DNA from: an uncultured Isosphaeraceae bacterium
Lineage (GTDB): Bacteria; Planctomycetota; Planctomycetia; Isosphaerales; Isosphaeraceae
Direction of reading: 5' to 3'
Assembly: GCA_937858365.1 (NCBI GenBank)
Contig: CALLYK010000088.1
Span: forward strand, 1-55,517
DNA: 55,517 nt
Positions 40,822 to 50,004 of this stretch are shown here, in pieces. Every line of letters begins with the position of its first letter. Position 1 is the first letter of the stretch. Made by a program: the position numbers and the translations under genes. Under the pieces are notes generated by a model that had not been told where the DNA came from, made no database searches, and saw nothing but the letters and a program-made list of their open reading frames with translations.

Positions 40822-42975
40822 ATGGCAGGCTGGCCCGAAAACCCCAGACTCATCAGCACGAGCATTCCCCGCGTGGACGGCCTGGCGAAGGCGTCGGGCC
40901 GCGCGAAGTACCCGTCCGACGAGCGCCCCAAGGGAATGCTCTATGGCGTGATGCTCTACAGCCCCCACGCGCACGCCAAGATCAAGGCGATTGACGTCGA
41001 ACCGGCCAAGAAGATGCCTGGCGTGAAGGCCGTGAAGGTCCTGATGAACGCCGGCGCGACCCTCCGTTACCATGGTGAGGACATCGCCGCTGTCGCGGCC
41101 GAGACCGAAGAGCAGGCTCGCGACGCCGTCCGCGCGATCAAGATCGAGTACGAGGTCCTGCCCCACTGCGTTACCGAAGAGCAGGCGCTTGCTGAAGGGG
41201 CGCCTGAGATCGTCACCGGCGGGGGCATCGCCAACAATCGGCGCGCTGCGCGAGGCCAGACCAAGGGCGACCCCGAAGCGGCCATCGCCAAGGCCGATGC
41301 CGTGATCGAGGGCATCTATTCCGTTCCGGTCATCAACCACGTTTGTTTGGAGCCGCACGGCCTCTGTGCTTCCGTGGGTGACGGGAAGGCCGTCGCCTGG
41401 GCGAGCACCCAGAGCGTGATGGCCACGGCCAACGAACTGGCAAGCGCAGTGAATCTGGCCTTCAGCGAAGTGACCGTCCTGACCGAGGTGATGGGCGGCG
41501 GCTTCGGCTCGAAATTCGGCGCCGAGCTTTGGGGCAAGACGGCGGCCCAACTGTCCAAGGAGACGGGCCGTCCCGTGGCGATCTTTCTGGATCGCGCCCA
41601 AGAACAGCTCGCGGGCGGCAATCGCCCCAGCGCGACGGGCAAGATCAAGATGGCCGGCATGAAGGACGGTTCGATCACGGCGGTCGTTGGCGAGTGCTAC
41701 GGCACCGGCGGCATCACGTCCGGTTTCGACGTCATCATCCCATACATCTACAGCGGCGTCCCCAACACGTCGAACACCAACACGTCCGTTTTCGTCAACG
41801 CGGCCAATCAACGCGCCTGGCGGGCCCCGCGACATCCCCAAAGCTGCGCCTTGACTGAGTCGGCACTGGACGACCTGGCCGACAAGCTGGGCGTCAATCC
41901 GTTCGACATTCGGATGAAGAACCTTCCCGGGGGCAACCTCCAGGAAGTCTACGCCGAAGAGATGAAGATTGGTGCCAAGTTGATCGGTTGGGACCGCTGG
42001 AAACCCCGCTCTCAAGCGGCGGCCGTGCGCGGTCCAATCGTCACCGGCATGGGAATGGCACTGCATACGTGGGGCGGCGGCGGCTCCCCGGGCAATCAGG
42101 TCACTTGCGTGATCAATCCGGACGGCTCGGTCGAGGTCCGCAGCGCCACGCAGGACATCGGCACCGGCGCCAGGACCGTGCTGGCGATCATCGCGGCGGA
42201 AATCCTCGGTCTGGAAGTGGCCGACATCAGTTCCAGGATCGGCAACAGCACGTACCCGCGGGGCCAGGGATCGGGCGGCTCCACGACCACACCCTCCATG
42301 GCACCCCCCGCTTTCGACGCCGTTTCCAAGGCCCGCGATGAGCTTTTCAAGCGGGTCGCCGGCGCCTTTGACGCTCAGCCGGGGGACCTCTCCCTGGCGA
42401 AGGGACAATTGCTCGTCAAGGGCGAGGCCAAGGCGTCGTGGAAAGACGCTTGCCGCAAGCTCGGCACCATGCCTGTTTCCGTCACTCCCGAGGGACGCGA
42501 CGGCAACGCGATGCGTGAACTCACGTCCACGGGCGTTGGCGGTTGCCAGTTCGCCGAGGTCCAGGTCGATCGCGAGACCGGCGTCGTCAAGGTCAAGAAG
42601 CTCGTCGCCGTGCAAGACTCGGGCCTGATCCTCGACATGCTCACCTGGAAGAGCCAGGTCTATGGCGGCGTCATCATGGGGATCAACGGCGCCTTGTTCG
42701 AGGAGCGCGTCATGGACCCTGTCTCGGGCCGGTGCCTCAACGCCGACATGGAGCTCTATAAGCTCGCCGGGGCGACCGACATTCCCGAGATCATCATCGA
42801 GCCGTACCACACCGAGGCGATGCGAAAGCGCGGCGTGATCGGCATCGGCGAGCCGCCCACGATCAGCACGATGGCCGCGATCGGCAACGCCGTGGCCAAC
42901 GCCGTGGGTGTGCGCGTGCCTCATTTCCCCATGTCCCCCATGAACGTCCTGTCGGCCCTCATGGCCAAGGCCTAA
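40822..42975 (+). CDS. molybdenum hydroxylase large (molybdopterin) subunit
   Basis: A 717-residue catalytic subunit of the xanthine dehydrogenase/aldehyde oxidoreductase family. It binds molybdenum cytosine dinucleotide; GGGFGSK (225-231) and RAWRAPRHPQ mark the cofactor site, and the base Glu is in IGEPPTIS near residue 677. There is no CoxL-type Cys-containing active-site loop, so carbon monoxide dehydrogenase activity is unlikely; aldehyde or purine oxidation is more plausible. The substrate cannot be read. It is the second gene of a four-gene operon; the FAD subunit follows 21 bases later. Confidence 0.92.
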   Translation: MAGWPENPRLISTSIPRVDGLAKASGRAKYPSDERPKGMLYGVMLYSPHAHAKIKAIDVEPAKKMPGVKAVKVLMNAGATLRYHGEDIAAVAAETEEQARDAVRAIKIEYEVLPHCVTEEQALAEGAPEIVTGGGIANNRRAARGQTKGDPEAAIAKADAVIEGIYSVPVINHVCLEPHGLCASVGDGKAVAWASTQSVMATANELASAVNLAFSEVTVLTEVMGGGFGSKFGAELWGKTAAQLSKETGRPVAIFLDRAQEQLAGGNRPSATGKIKMAGMKDGSITAVVGECYGTGGITSGFDVIIPYIYSGVPNTSNTNTSVFVNAANQRAWRAPRHPQSCALTESALDDLADKLGVNPFDIRMKNLPGGNLQEVYAEEMKIGAKLIGWDRWKPRSQAAAVRGPIVTGMGMALHTWGGGGSPGNQVTCVINPDGSVEVRSATQDIGTGARTVLAIIAAEILGLEVADISSRIGNSTYPRGQGSGGSTTTPSMAPPAFDAVSKARDELFKRVAGAFDAQPGDLSLAKGQLLVKGEAKASWKDACRKLGTMPVSVTPEGRDGNAMRELTSTGVGGCQFAEVQVDRETGVVKVKKLVAVQDSGLILDMLTWKSQVYGGVIMGINGALFEERVMDPVSGRCLNADMELYKLAGATDIPEIIIEPYHTEAMRKRGVIGIGEPPTISTMAAIGNAVANAVGVRVPHFPMSPMNVLSALMAKA

Positions 42976-42996
42976 CAAGAAAGGAGCGTCGAGCAC

Positions 42997-43983
42997 ATGA
43001 AAGCGTTCGAATTCGCCGGCCCGACCACTCCCGAGCTGGCCGTTCAGGCCCTGGCCGGAAAAGCGGGCGCCGAGGCCCTCGGCGGTGGGACCGACCTTGT
43101 CAACCGGATGAAGGACTACGTTTCCAGCCCCTCGCGAATCGTCTATCTCAAGGACATCGCCGGCTTTCGGCACACCGACGCCACTCCCACGGGGCTGACG
43201 ATCGGTGCGGGCATCACCCTGGCCAATCTGCTGGCCGACCCCGTGGTGGCCAAGGACTATCCAGGGCTCCGACAAGCGGCCCTCGAAGTCGGCACGCCGC
43301 AAATCCGGGCGATGGCAACCGTAGGCGGCAACCTCCTTCAGCGTCCCCGCTGTTGGTACTACCGCTCTGGCTTCGGCCTCCTCGCCATGAAGGACGGCAA
43401 GAGCATGGTCCGCGCTGGCGACAACCGGTATCACGCCATTTTCATGACCGAAGGCGATGCCCTCTTCGTGGCGCCGTCGAGCCTGGCCATTCCCCTCATC
43501 GCCCTAGGCGCCACCGCCACGATCCAAGGAGGTGAAGGGAAGCGGACGATCCCGGTCGAACGCCTCTACCAGGTTCCCAAACCGGGCATGGAACGGGAGT
43601 TGACAATCAAGGCCGAAGAGGTCTTGCTCTCGATCACCGTCCCGCCGGCCAAGGGGAAGAACGCATCTTACGAGGCGCGTTGGAAGCAGTCGCACGACTG
43701 GCCTCTCGCCCTCTGCTCGGTGAATCTGACGATGGACGGCGAGGCCGTGAGCGACGCGCGGATCATCCTCGGTGCGGTCGCCCCCGTGCCCTTGCGAAGT
43801 TCGGCGGCCGAGGACTCCATCAAGGGGAAGGCCATCAACATGACGACGGCCGATGTGGCGGCCGCGGCGGCGGTTAGCACTGCCAAGCCGTTGTCGATGA
43901 ACAAGTACAAGGTCAACCTCACGAAGACGGTGATCAAGCGGGCCCTGATGTCGGCCGCCGGCAAACACTACTGGGAGGCCTGA
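42997..43983 (+). CDS. molybdenum hydroxylase FAD subunit (PaoB-like)
   Basis: A 328-residue FAD-binding medium subunit. The FAD loops are LGGGTDLVNRMKDY and TVGGNLLQRPRCWYYR. The Q-R-x-x-C-x-Y-Y segment matches members that hold an extra [4Fe-4S] cluster, as PaoB does, rather than plain xanthine dehydrogenase. The C-terminal domain contains SVNLTMDGEAVSDARIILG, typical of the family. It sits between the large subunit and a small Cys-containing protein, three bases before the latter. Confidence 0.9.
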   Translation: MKAFEFAGPTTPELAVQALAGKAGAEALGGGTDLVNRMKDYVSSPSRIVYLKDIAGFRHTDATPTGLTIGAGITLANLLADPVVAKDYPGLRQAALEVGTPQIRAMATVGGNLLQRPRCWYYRSGFGLLAMKDGKSMVRAGDNRYHAIFMTEGDALFVAPSSLAIPLIALGATATIQGGEGKRTIPVERLYQVPKPGMERELTIKAEEVLLSITVPPAKGKNASYEARWKQSHDWPLALCSVNLTMDGEAVSDARIILGAVAPVPLRSSAAEDSIKGKAINMTTADVAAAAAVSTAKPLSMNKYKVNLTKTVIKRALMSAAGKHYWEA

Positions 43984-43986
43984 TCC

Positions 43987-44229
43987 ATGAGCGACCCCAA
44001 CGCGGAATCGTCGTCCCTTCCCGTGATTGACCCGAAGGCGCCCGCTTGCCGATTTCTCCGCAATAAGGAGATGTACGTCTTCAACGACGTGGTCGATGAG
44101 ACGCACGGCGACCACGAGGCGACCAACTTCTGGTGCCTTCAGACCATGAAGGGCTTCGGTCCCGACGACCAGATCGTCGGGCGGCTCTCCTGCCGAGATC
44201 GTTCCCGAGAGTGCTACGAGCCGGTTTAG
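43987..44229 (+). CDS. 80-residue Cys-containing protein in the molybdenum hydroxylase operon
   Basis: A small soluble protein whose ATG lies three bases after the FAD-subunit stop. It has four Cys (CRFLRNKEM, FWCLQTMKG, LSCRDRSRECYEP) and no signal peptide. The spacing does not form a classic ferredoxin or rubredoxin motif. Position suggests an accessory, redox or maturation role for the complex, but no function is known to me. An operon terminator follows at 44254. Confidence 0.8.
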   Translation: MSDPNAESSSLPVIDPKAPACRFLRNKEMYVFNDVVDETHGDHEATNFWCLQTMKGFGPDDQIVGRLSCRDRSRECYEPV

Positions 44230-44253
44230 GGATCGTCTTTCACGATGAGAAGA

Positions 44254-44287
44254 GGACCGGCCTGTCGGGGCGTCGATAGGCCGGTCC
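44254..44287 (+). terminator. terminator between the hydroxylase operon and cheA
   Basis: GGACCGGCCT and AGGCCGGTCC form a perfect 10-pair stem around a 14-base loop, followed by CTTTC. It lies between convergent genes and may serve both. Confidence 0.65.
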
Positions 44288-44303
44288 CTTTCGCGCGCCA
44301 GGA

Positions 44304-46322
44304 TCAGTTCCGAAGGGCCGCGCCACCGTTCGTCTCGGCGGCTCGAGCGTCGGCCACGACACCGGAGAGGTCCAGGATCAAGCTCACGGAACCATCTCCC
44401 AGGATAGTCGTTCCCGAGAAGCAGGCCCGATGGCTGCAAAGGCTCGAGTCAAGCGGCTGAATCACAGCCTGGACCCTGCCCAAAAGGCGGTCGACTGCCA
44501 CCGCCACATGACGTTCGGCGTAGCGCGTGAGGAGCAATTCGCGACGGCCCGCCGTCGGCGTCTCCCGGCGCCCGAGTGTGGCCCAAAGCGACACGATCGG
44601 CACGAGTTCACCCCGGACGACCGCCGCGGGTCTTCCTAGCGTCGAAGACAACTCCTCGCTCGGCAGGGCGACGCATTCGTCCACTTGGCCGATCGGCACG
44701 ACGTAGCGATCGCCGGATGCTTCCACCAAAAGGCCGTCGATCATCGCCAACGTGAGGGGGAGTTGGATCAGGAAGGTCGTTCCCTGTCCTTCCACGCTCC
44801 GGTAGCTGACGGTCCCGCGCAGGTTGCGGATCGTGTCGCGGACGACGTCCAGGCCGACCCCGCGACCCGAGAGTTCGCCGACTTGTTCCTTGGTGGAGAA
44901 GCCCGCCTCGAAGATCAGGGTGGCCACGCGCGGGTCGTCGATCGGTGTGTCGGCCGGCACGAGACCTTGGCGGATGCCTTTCTTGAGGACCTTGGCGCGG
45001 TCAAGTCCCAGGCCGTCGTCGCTAATCCTGATCGCCACCCGGTCCCCTTCGTGGCCGGCCGCGATGCGTATCTGACCGACCGGGTCCTTCCCGGCCGCCA
45101 GACGCTCCTCGGGAGGTTCCAGTCCGTGGTCGATTGCGTTGCGGATCAGGTGGATCATGGGGTCGAATAGGTGCTCGATGATCGTCCGGTCGAGCTGTGT
45201 GTCGGCCCCTTCAATCTTCAGGTCGATCTTCTTGCCAAGCCGTTCTGAGATGTCGCGCACGAGGCGTGGGAAGCGGACGAAGAGCTCCTCGACCGCCACC
45301 ATCCGCAGCTCGAGGGTCGTGTCACGCAAAAGCCTGCCGAGCCGTTCGAGGGCCTCGATCGCGCCCGACCACGCTGGGTCCGACGACGCACCCACCAGAT
45401 TGGGCAAGCTGTCAGTCAGGACGGCCAACTCGCCCGCCATTCCCACGAGTTGATCGAGGCGCTCGGCGTCCACGCGAACGCGGGTCCCGACCGTCTTGGT
45501 CCCTTTCGCGGGTTCGTTGTTCCGTGTCGGCCCCGAGTCCGGAAGTGGGCGCTCCAACGCGGGCGATTCCGCGGGACTGGCATCGGCCCTCGTGACGACC
45601 ACTTGCCGCGGGTCTCCGAGGAACAGAAACACCTCGTCGAGCCTTGAACGCTCGGCGGTGGTCGTTAGGTCGGCTTCCCAGGTCAGGTAGCATTCGGTCG
45701 GGTCCAATTCGCCGAGGTCGGGAAGGCGGTCCGTGCGCACGAGGACCCGGAGTTCCCCAAGTTCGCGCAACTCGTCAAGAAACCCCAAAGGGTTCGTGCC
45801 CTCCCGCAACATCTCCACCTGAGGAGTGAACGTGACCCGATACGTGACCGGGACCTCGACGGCTGGGGTCCCCGTTTCGTCGTCAAACAGGATCGGGGGA
45901 GTCGTTATGGTCGGTTGAGTACCACCAGGCGCGAGGTCACCTCCTGTGGCCAGGACGGACAGGTCGGCGACGAGTTCGATGTCAGGCTCGCCCGGCTGCC
46001 CGCCCTCGGCGACCGCGTCGATGGCCGACGCCAGGTAGTCGCGCGCTTGGAGCAGGCGGGTGATCGCCGGGGCGGTGACAGGCAGGGCCCCCGAGCGAAA
46101 CTTATCCAGCACGGCCTCGACTCCGTGCGTGAACTTGGCGATCCCCGAGAGGCCGACCATCCCCGCCGCCCCTTTGAGCGTGTGGGCCGCGCGAAAGGTC
46201 CGGTCGATGTGCTCGCGATCCCCCTGACGGGCCTCCAAGTCCATCAAGCCGGCTTCCAGCGCCTGGAGCAACTCGCGCGCTTCCTCGAGGAAGAGTCCCA
46301 GGAATCGAGTGTCGATGGCCAC
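44304..46322 (-). CDS. cheA: CheA-type chemotaxis histidine kinase
   Basis: A 672-residue cytoplasmic kinase. It has an N-terminal HPt domain with the phospho-His in FRAAHTLKGAAGM near residue 46, a P2-like middle domain (YRVTFTPQVEM), and the dimerisation helices DAERLDQLVGMAGELAVL. The HATPase boxes are HLIRNAIDHGLEPPEERL, ISDDGLGL and GFSTKEQVGELSGRGVGLDVV; a CheW-like P5 domain follows (YVVPIGQVDECVALP). I start at the GTG with GGGAGG five bases before it; another GTG lies four codons upstream. No cheW, cheY or receptor gene is in the window, so it may control something other than flagella. It follows a STAS gene. Confidence 0.92.
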   Translation of the reverse strand: MAIDTRFLGLFLEEARELLQALEAGLMDLEARQGDREHIDRTFRAAHTLKGAAGMVGLSGIAKFTHGVEAVLDKFRSGALPVTAPAITRLLQARDYLASAIDAVAEGGQPGEPDIELVADLSVLATGGDLAPGGTQPTITTPPILFDDETGTPAVEVPVTYRVTFTPQVEMLREGTNPLGFLDELRELGELRVLVRTDRLPDLGELDPTECYLTWEADLTTTAERSRLDEVFLFLGDPRQVVVTRADASPAESPALERPLPDSGPTRNNEPAKGTKTVGTRVRVDAERLDQLVGMAGELAVLTDSLPNLVGASSDPAWSGAIEALERLGRLLRDTTLELRMVAVEELFVRFPRLVRDISERLGKKIDLKIEGADTQLDRTIIEHLFDPMIHLIRNAIDHGLEPPEERLAAGKDPVGQIRIAAGHEGDRVAIRISDDGLGLDRAKVLKKGIRQGLVPADTPIDDPRVATLIFEAGFSTKEQVGELSGRGVGLDVVRDTIRNLRGTVSYRSVEGQGTTFLIQLPLTLAMIDGLLVEASGDRYVVPIGQVDECVALPSEELSSTLGRPAAVVRGELVPIVSLWATLGRRETPTAGRRELLLTRYAERHVAVAVDRLLGRVQAVIQPLDSSLCSHRACFSGTTILGDGSVSLILDLSGVVADARAAETNGGAALRN

Positions 46323-46361
46323 GTGGCCTCCCACGGTGCGAGTCGAGAAAGGGGGCCAGGT

Positions 46362-46688
46362 TCAGGCCTGAGTTTCACCCCAGGCCGGCGCCAGAAGGGC
46401 CGAGGCGCCCGCCCGCTCGGCGAGCTCGCGAAGGACGCTGGGTGGACCTTGAAGAATGAACTCACGCCCCACCTTCCGGGCCGAGATCATCGCCGCGAGC
46501 AAAAGCTGCAAGCCGGCGAGGTCCCAGGGCCCGGATGCAGTCAGGTCGAGACGGACGGGGCGAACTGGACCTTTCGCGAAGGCCGAGACCAACAAGCCAT
46601 GCCACTTCGCGACCTCGGAGCGCGTGACGGGGCCGTGAAAGACCAAGGTGGTCGCGCCGTCGTTCGGCCCTTCGGATGGTTCGGACAT
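46362..46688 (-). CDS. STAS-domain protein
   Basis: A 108-residue single-domain STAS protein (MlaB/anti-anti-sigma-like). The core is TTLVFHGPVTRSEVAKWHGLL, VRLDLTASGPWDLAGLQLLLAA and REFILQGPPSVLRELAERAG. The phosphorylatable Ser position is occupied by Trp/Asp (GPWDLAGLQ), as in STAS domains that act by binding rather than switching. It is the first gene of an operon with cheA (39 bases), so it may belong to that signalling system. The ATG is MSEPSEG; no good ribosome-binding site is seen. Confidence 0.82.
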   Translation of the reverse strand: MSEPSEGPNDGATTLVFHGPVTRSEVAKWHGLLVSAFAKGPVRPVRLDLTASGPWDLAGLQLLLAAMISARKVGREFILQGPPSVLRELAERAGASALLAPAWGETQA

Positions 46689-46728
46689 GGGTGGGAAACG
46701 GCAAAAAGGGAATCGGTCACAACCCTCC

Positions 46729-46757
46729 ATTCTATCCTCGATTTTCGAGGACGAGAA
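46729..46757 (-). promoter_or_regulatory. possible STAS-cheA promoter with palindromic operator
   Basis: On the minus strand TAGAAT (46734-46729) follows a perfect palindrome CCTCGA-AAA-TCGAGG (46750-46736) that fills the spacer; the -35 (TTCTCG) is weak. The layout suggests a repressor site overlapping the promoter. Confidence 0.45.
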
Positions 46758-47132
46758 CACGGCGGCCGAACCGTCGTGAAACTGCTTTGGAAAACGTGGT
46801 TCATGAAAAGCGAAAATTGTGGCTTTTCGAGGGACATCAAGAACCGATCCCAACCCGAGCACTCAATCCGAGGCCCGCCCCGTCGAATCTCGCCGACCTA
46901 TCGGTTATTTCGTTCACTTCCAACAAAAAAATCGGGGGCCCGGCGCGCGCCTGACGCGTCCTTGCTCGATACATTTTGGGAGTGACTCGCAGTCGCCATT
47001 CCGCTGCCATCCTTTCACGAACTGGTGAGTTGCGACTTGGCGATTCGGTCATCCCTGGTTTTCCCCCCGCCTTCGATGCACTTTCTCGTATCTGTCGTAC
47101 CCGCACCTTTGACTTGCATTCGGAGCGAACTG
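46758..47132. other. AT-richer divergent region upstream of the sedolisin
   Basis: Between the STAS promoter and the peptidase start I see no gene. GAAAAGC (46805-46811) and GCTTTTC (46822-46828) make a perfect 7-base inverted repeat around 10 bases, and short A-runs occur near 46922-46930. The peptidase promoter must lie here but I cannot place it. Confidence 0.4.
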
Positions 47133-49085
47133 ATGGTCATGCTTCGCCAGGGCCGTTGGACCACGCGACCAACGCGAGGTCGTCGTCGGGCAGTCGTTCG
47201 GTTGGAGCGATTGGAAAACCGGCAGGTCCTTTCGACCACGACTCCAGGGTCGTTCGTCGCCACTCCCGCCGTCGGGTCGGGTTTCGGACCAGCCCCAGCC
47301 GCCAACTCTGCGACGCCCCCGGTCGGGGCCTACACGCCGGCTGCGATCCGGCAGGCGTACGGATTCAATCAGGTCGCCTTCGAGGGCGCGGCGGCCGATG
47401 GTTCGGGTCAAACCATCGCCATTGTCGATGCATACAACCACCCGAATATCCTCGGCGACCTGGACACGTTCGATCGTCAGTTCAGTACGAAGGTGGGCGG
47501 CCCCAGTCTTTACGATCAATACGGGGCCTCGTCGTCGTTCCTGACGGTGGTCAATCAGCGCGGCGATACGACGGGCCTACCGGCCACCGACCTCGGTTGG
47601 GCCCAGGAGATCGCGCTCGATGTGGAGTGGGCCCATGCGATAGCGCCGGGGGCGAAGATCGTCTTGGTTGAGGCGAACTCCGCGGGCCTGGGCGACTTGC
47701 TGCAAGCGATCAACACGGCCGGCACCAAGGCGAACGTCGTCTCGATGAGCTTCGGGGGGGCGGAATTCGTGGGCGAGACGTCGCTGGACCCCATTTATTT
47801 CAACAAGGCGAACGTGACGTTCGTGGCCGCTTCGGGCGACAGCGGGGCGCTTTTCGGTCCACAATGGCCGTCGGTCTCGCCCAATGTGGTCGCCGTGGGC
47901 GGGACCTCCTTGTCCACCTCCGGAGAGTCCGCTTGGGGCGGCGCCTTTTTCTCGGGGAGCACCGGCGGCGTGAGTCGGTTCGAGTCGCAACCAGGGTATC
48001 AGTCGCAGGCGATTGGGAACCAGGCGGGTCGGACCACGCCCGACGTCGCATACAACGCCGACCCACGCACCGGCTTCGCCGTGTACGACTCCCTCTCCAA
48101 CGGCCTGGGCAACACGGGCTGGTCCCGTGTGGGCGGCACCAGCGCGGGGGCGCCGCAGTGGGCGGCCCTGGTCGCGATCGCCAACCAGGGAAGGGCCCTC
48201 AACCACTTACCGGCCCTGAGCTCCACTCAAACTCTCTCCGGTCTCTACGGTAGCGGGGCGAGCGGGTCGTCCCCGTACTTCCATGACGTCACTTCCGGAC
48301 GAAACCTCCTCTTCTCGACCGTGAAGGGCTACGACTTGCTCACCGGTTTGGGTAGCCCGGCGGCGAACAGATTGGTCCCCTTCCTCGCGGTCGGGACGAT
48401 CACCACCACGACGAATCTCGTCACGACTGGACCAGCCCCATTCGTGAATCCGACGAGCGGGACCACCGGTGGGACCACGGTCTCGATCGACCTGATCACC
48501 GACACGACGACAACCTTCAAGGCCACGTCCACCACGTTTGTGCTCATTCTTCTGTCGCCGCCGGCCGCTACGCCTCCGCCGGCACGCAACGCCCGTCCGC
48601 GCTCCGCGACGGCCGGCGTTTCTTCGCAAGCCCGAGTCGATCTCGCCGCCAATGTCCTCCAGCTTCCGAATCAGCCTGTCCCCGGAGCGGGCTTGAGGCC
48701 GTTTCGAGGAAACACGGACCCGGTTCGGAGCGCCCCGGCATCCAAGAAGGACGACGGGGAAGACGATGGGGCCAAATCGGAGGGTGGAGACCCAGGCAAG
48801 ACCGACAAAACACCCAAAGGCGAGGCCCAACCGGGAGACCTTCCCGAGAAGCCGATGGTCCCCGAGGCCCCAGCTCCCGAGACGCTGGGCAAGGAGATGA
48901 CGCCGCTGGTCGTGCCCGACGGCTTCGGCGACATGACCACGATGGCGCCTTCGTTGATGCTGGCCGCGTTCGCCCTCGCGTGGTGGCGGACCTGGCGGTT
49001 GAACGAAGCGCTGTTCGAGGAGACGAAAGAACAAGCCCCACGCCGTGTCTTCAAGCCAAGGATGATGCGATCGACGGTCCGCTAG
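47133..49085 (+). CDS. sedolisin (S53) peptidase with planctomycete N-terminal motif
   Basis: A 650-residue exported peptidase. The Ser-Glu-Asp triad of sedolisins is intact: E159 and D163 in QEIALDVEWAHAIAP, the oxyanion Asp D236 in AASGDSGA and S337 in GGTSAGAPQWA. The usual S53 prodomain (about 180 residues) is missing; the mature-like core begins near residue 66. The start carries RRAVVRLERLENRQVLS, the LExLExRxLLS motif typical of planctomycete surface proteins. After the peptidase a Thr-rich then Asp/Lys/Pro-rich stretch leads to a C-terminal hydrophobic segment (PSLMLAAFALAWW) and a basic tail, so it is probably surface-anchored. The ATG at 47133 has GGAG upstream. Confidence 0.9.
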   Translation: MVMLRQGRWTTRPTRGRRRAVVRLERLENRQVLSTTTPGSFVATPAVGSGFGPAPAANSATPPVGAYTPAAIRQAYGFNQVAFEGAAADGSGQTIAIVDAYNHPNILGDLDTFDRQFSTKVGGPSLYDQYGASSSFLTVVNQRGDTTGLPATDLGWAQEIALDVEWAHAIAPGAKIVLVEANSAGLGDLLQAINTAGTKANVVSMSFGGAEFVGETSLDPIYFNKANVTFVAASGDSGALFGPQWPSVSPNVVAVGGTSLSTSGESAWGGAFFSGSTGGVSRFESQPGYQSQAIGNQAGRTTPDVAYNADPRTGFAVYDSLSNGLGNTGWSRVGGTSAGAPQWAALVAIANQGRALNHLPALSSTQTLSGLYGSGASGSSPYFHDVTSGRNLLFSTVKGYDLLTGLGSPAANRLVPFLAVGTITTTTNLVTTGPAPFVNPTSGTTGGTTVSIDLITDTTTTFKATSTTFVLILLSPPAATPPPARNARPRSATAGVSSQARVDLAANVLQLPNQPVPGAGLRPFRGNTDPVRSAPASKKDDGEDDGAKSEGGDPGKTDKTPKGEAQPGDLPEKPMVPEAPAPETLGKEMTPLVVPDGFGDMTTMAPSLMLAAFALAWWRTWRLNEALFEETKEQAPRRVFKPRMMRSTVR

Positions 49086-49257
49086 GCCGATCCACTCCAT
49101 CACCGTCCCGAATCGGTCCCAGGTCAGTCCGCCCGGTCTCGCTTCCATTCAAGGGCGCCGGTAGGATGCCCTCTCAGGGCGACTTTTCGCGACGAGGCGC
49201 GCTCCGGGCCCGCGCCTCATGGGGCCCCATGGCCCGGCGATCTGGAGGCGAACCCCG

Positions 49258-49992
49258 ATGCACTCCCCGCGCGGTTTGACAACGGTCCTGGCGATCCTCA
49301 TGACCATCGGCCTGGGACTTCTCGCAGGCGCCCGTCAAGACTCGACTCTTCCAAGGGCATTCATCGATGGTGAAGGCCCCGGTTGGAAGGCCCTCACAGG
49401 CGATGATTTCACGATGGTCAACGGCGACCCGGACACGTGGAGTTGGCAAGGAGGCTTCGTCCGGTGTACGGGGCAGCCGGTCGGCGTCTCAAAGAGCAAG
49501 AAGCCCTTCACGAACTTTGAACTCGTCGCCCAGTGGCGACACTTAAAGTCGGCCGGCAACTCAGGCATCTTCATCTGGGCGCCCGAGTCTGGCATGGAAG
49601 GGATCAAGCCCGGCCAACTTCCCAAGGGAGGCATCGAGGTGCAGGTCCTCGACCACGGCTACGCGGAGAATTTCGAAAAGAAGAACGGCAAGAAGGCTGA
49701 CTGGTTCACCACCCACGGCGACGTCTTCCCCGTGGGCACGTCGAAAATGCGGCCGTTTGAGCCGAAGTCGGCCAATGGCACGCGCAGCTTTCCCCGGAAG
49801 TCGCTCAGCAAAGGTGTGAACGAGTGGAACCACTACTACATTCGGGCGATCAACGGCGAAGTTCGACTCTGGGTGAACGGTGAGGAAGTTTCGGGCGGCG
49901 ACCAATGCCAACCGGCGACCGGCTTCCTCTGCCTGGAATCCGAAGGCTCGGCCGTCGAGTTCAAAGATATTCGCATCCGTGAATTGCCCTGA
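49258..49992 (+). CDS. secreted DUF1080 protein
   Basis: A 244-residue protein with a signal peptide (LTTVLAILMTIGLGLLAG) and one DUF1080 domain: KPFTNFELVAQWRHLKSAG, NSGIFIWAPESG, GGIEVQVLDHGY and VNEWNHYYIRAINGEVRLW with CLESEGSAVEFKDIRI at the end. Compared with the paralog at 15500-16117 it is longer and keeps the full WNHYYI-type strand. It probably binds or cleaves sugars outside the cytoplasm. The ATG has GGAGG upstream. It is followed by a strong hairpin shared with the convergent gene. Confidence 0.88.
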   Translation: MHSPRGLTTVLAILMTIGLGLLAGARQDSTLPRAFIDGEGPGWKALTGDDFTMVNGDPDTWSWQGGFVRCTGQPVGVSKSKKPFTNFELVAQWRHLKSAGNSGIFIWAPESGMEGIKPGQLPKGGIEVQVLDHGYAENFEKKNGKKADWFTTHGDVFPVGTSKMRPFEPKSANGTRSFPRKSLSKGVNEWNHYYIRAINGEVRLWVNGEEVSGGDQCQPATGFLCLESEGSAVEFKDIRIRELP

Positions 49993-50004
49993 TCGGATGA
50001 AAAA

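Noticed and set aside
40822-42975. Carbon monoxide dehydrogenase (CoxL) identity
   Set aside because: I do not see the CoxL-type Cys-containing active-site loop; the Tat signal on the small subunit and the Cys-type FAD subunit fit PaoABC better.
40408-43434. A very long open frame on the minus strand across the molybdenum hydroxylase genes
   Set aside because: It is antisense to three genes with clear family motifs, is His/Arg/Gly-rich and has no recognisable domain; it is a by-product of high GC content.
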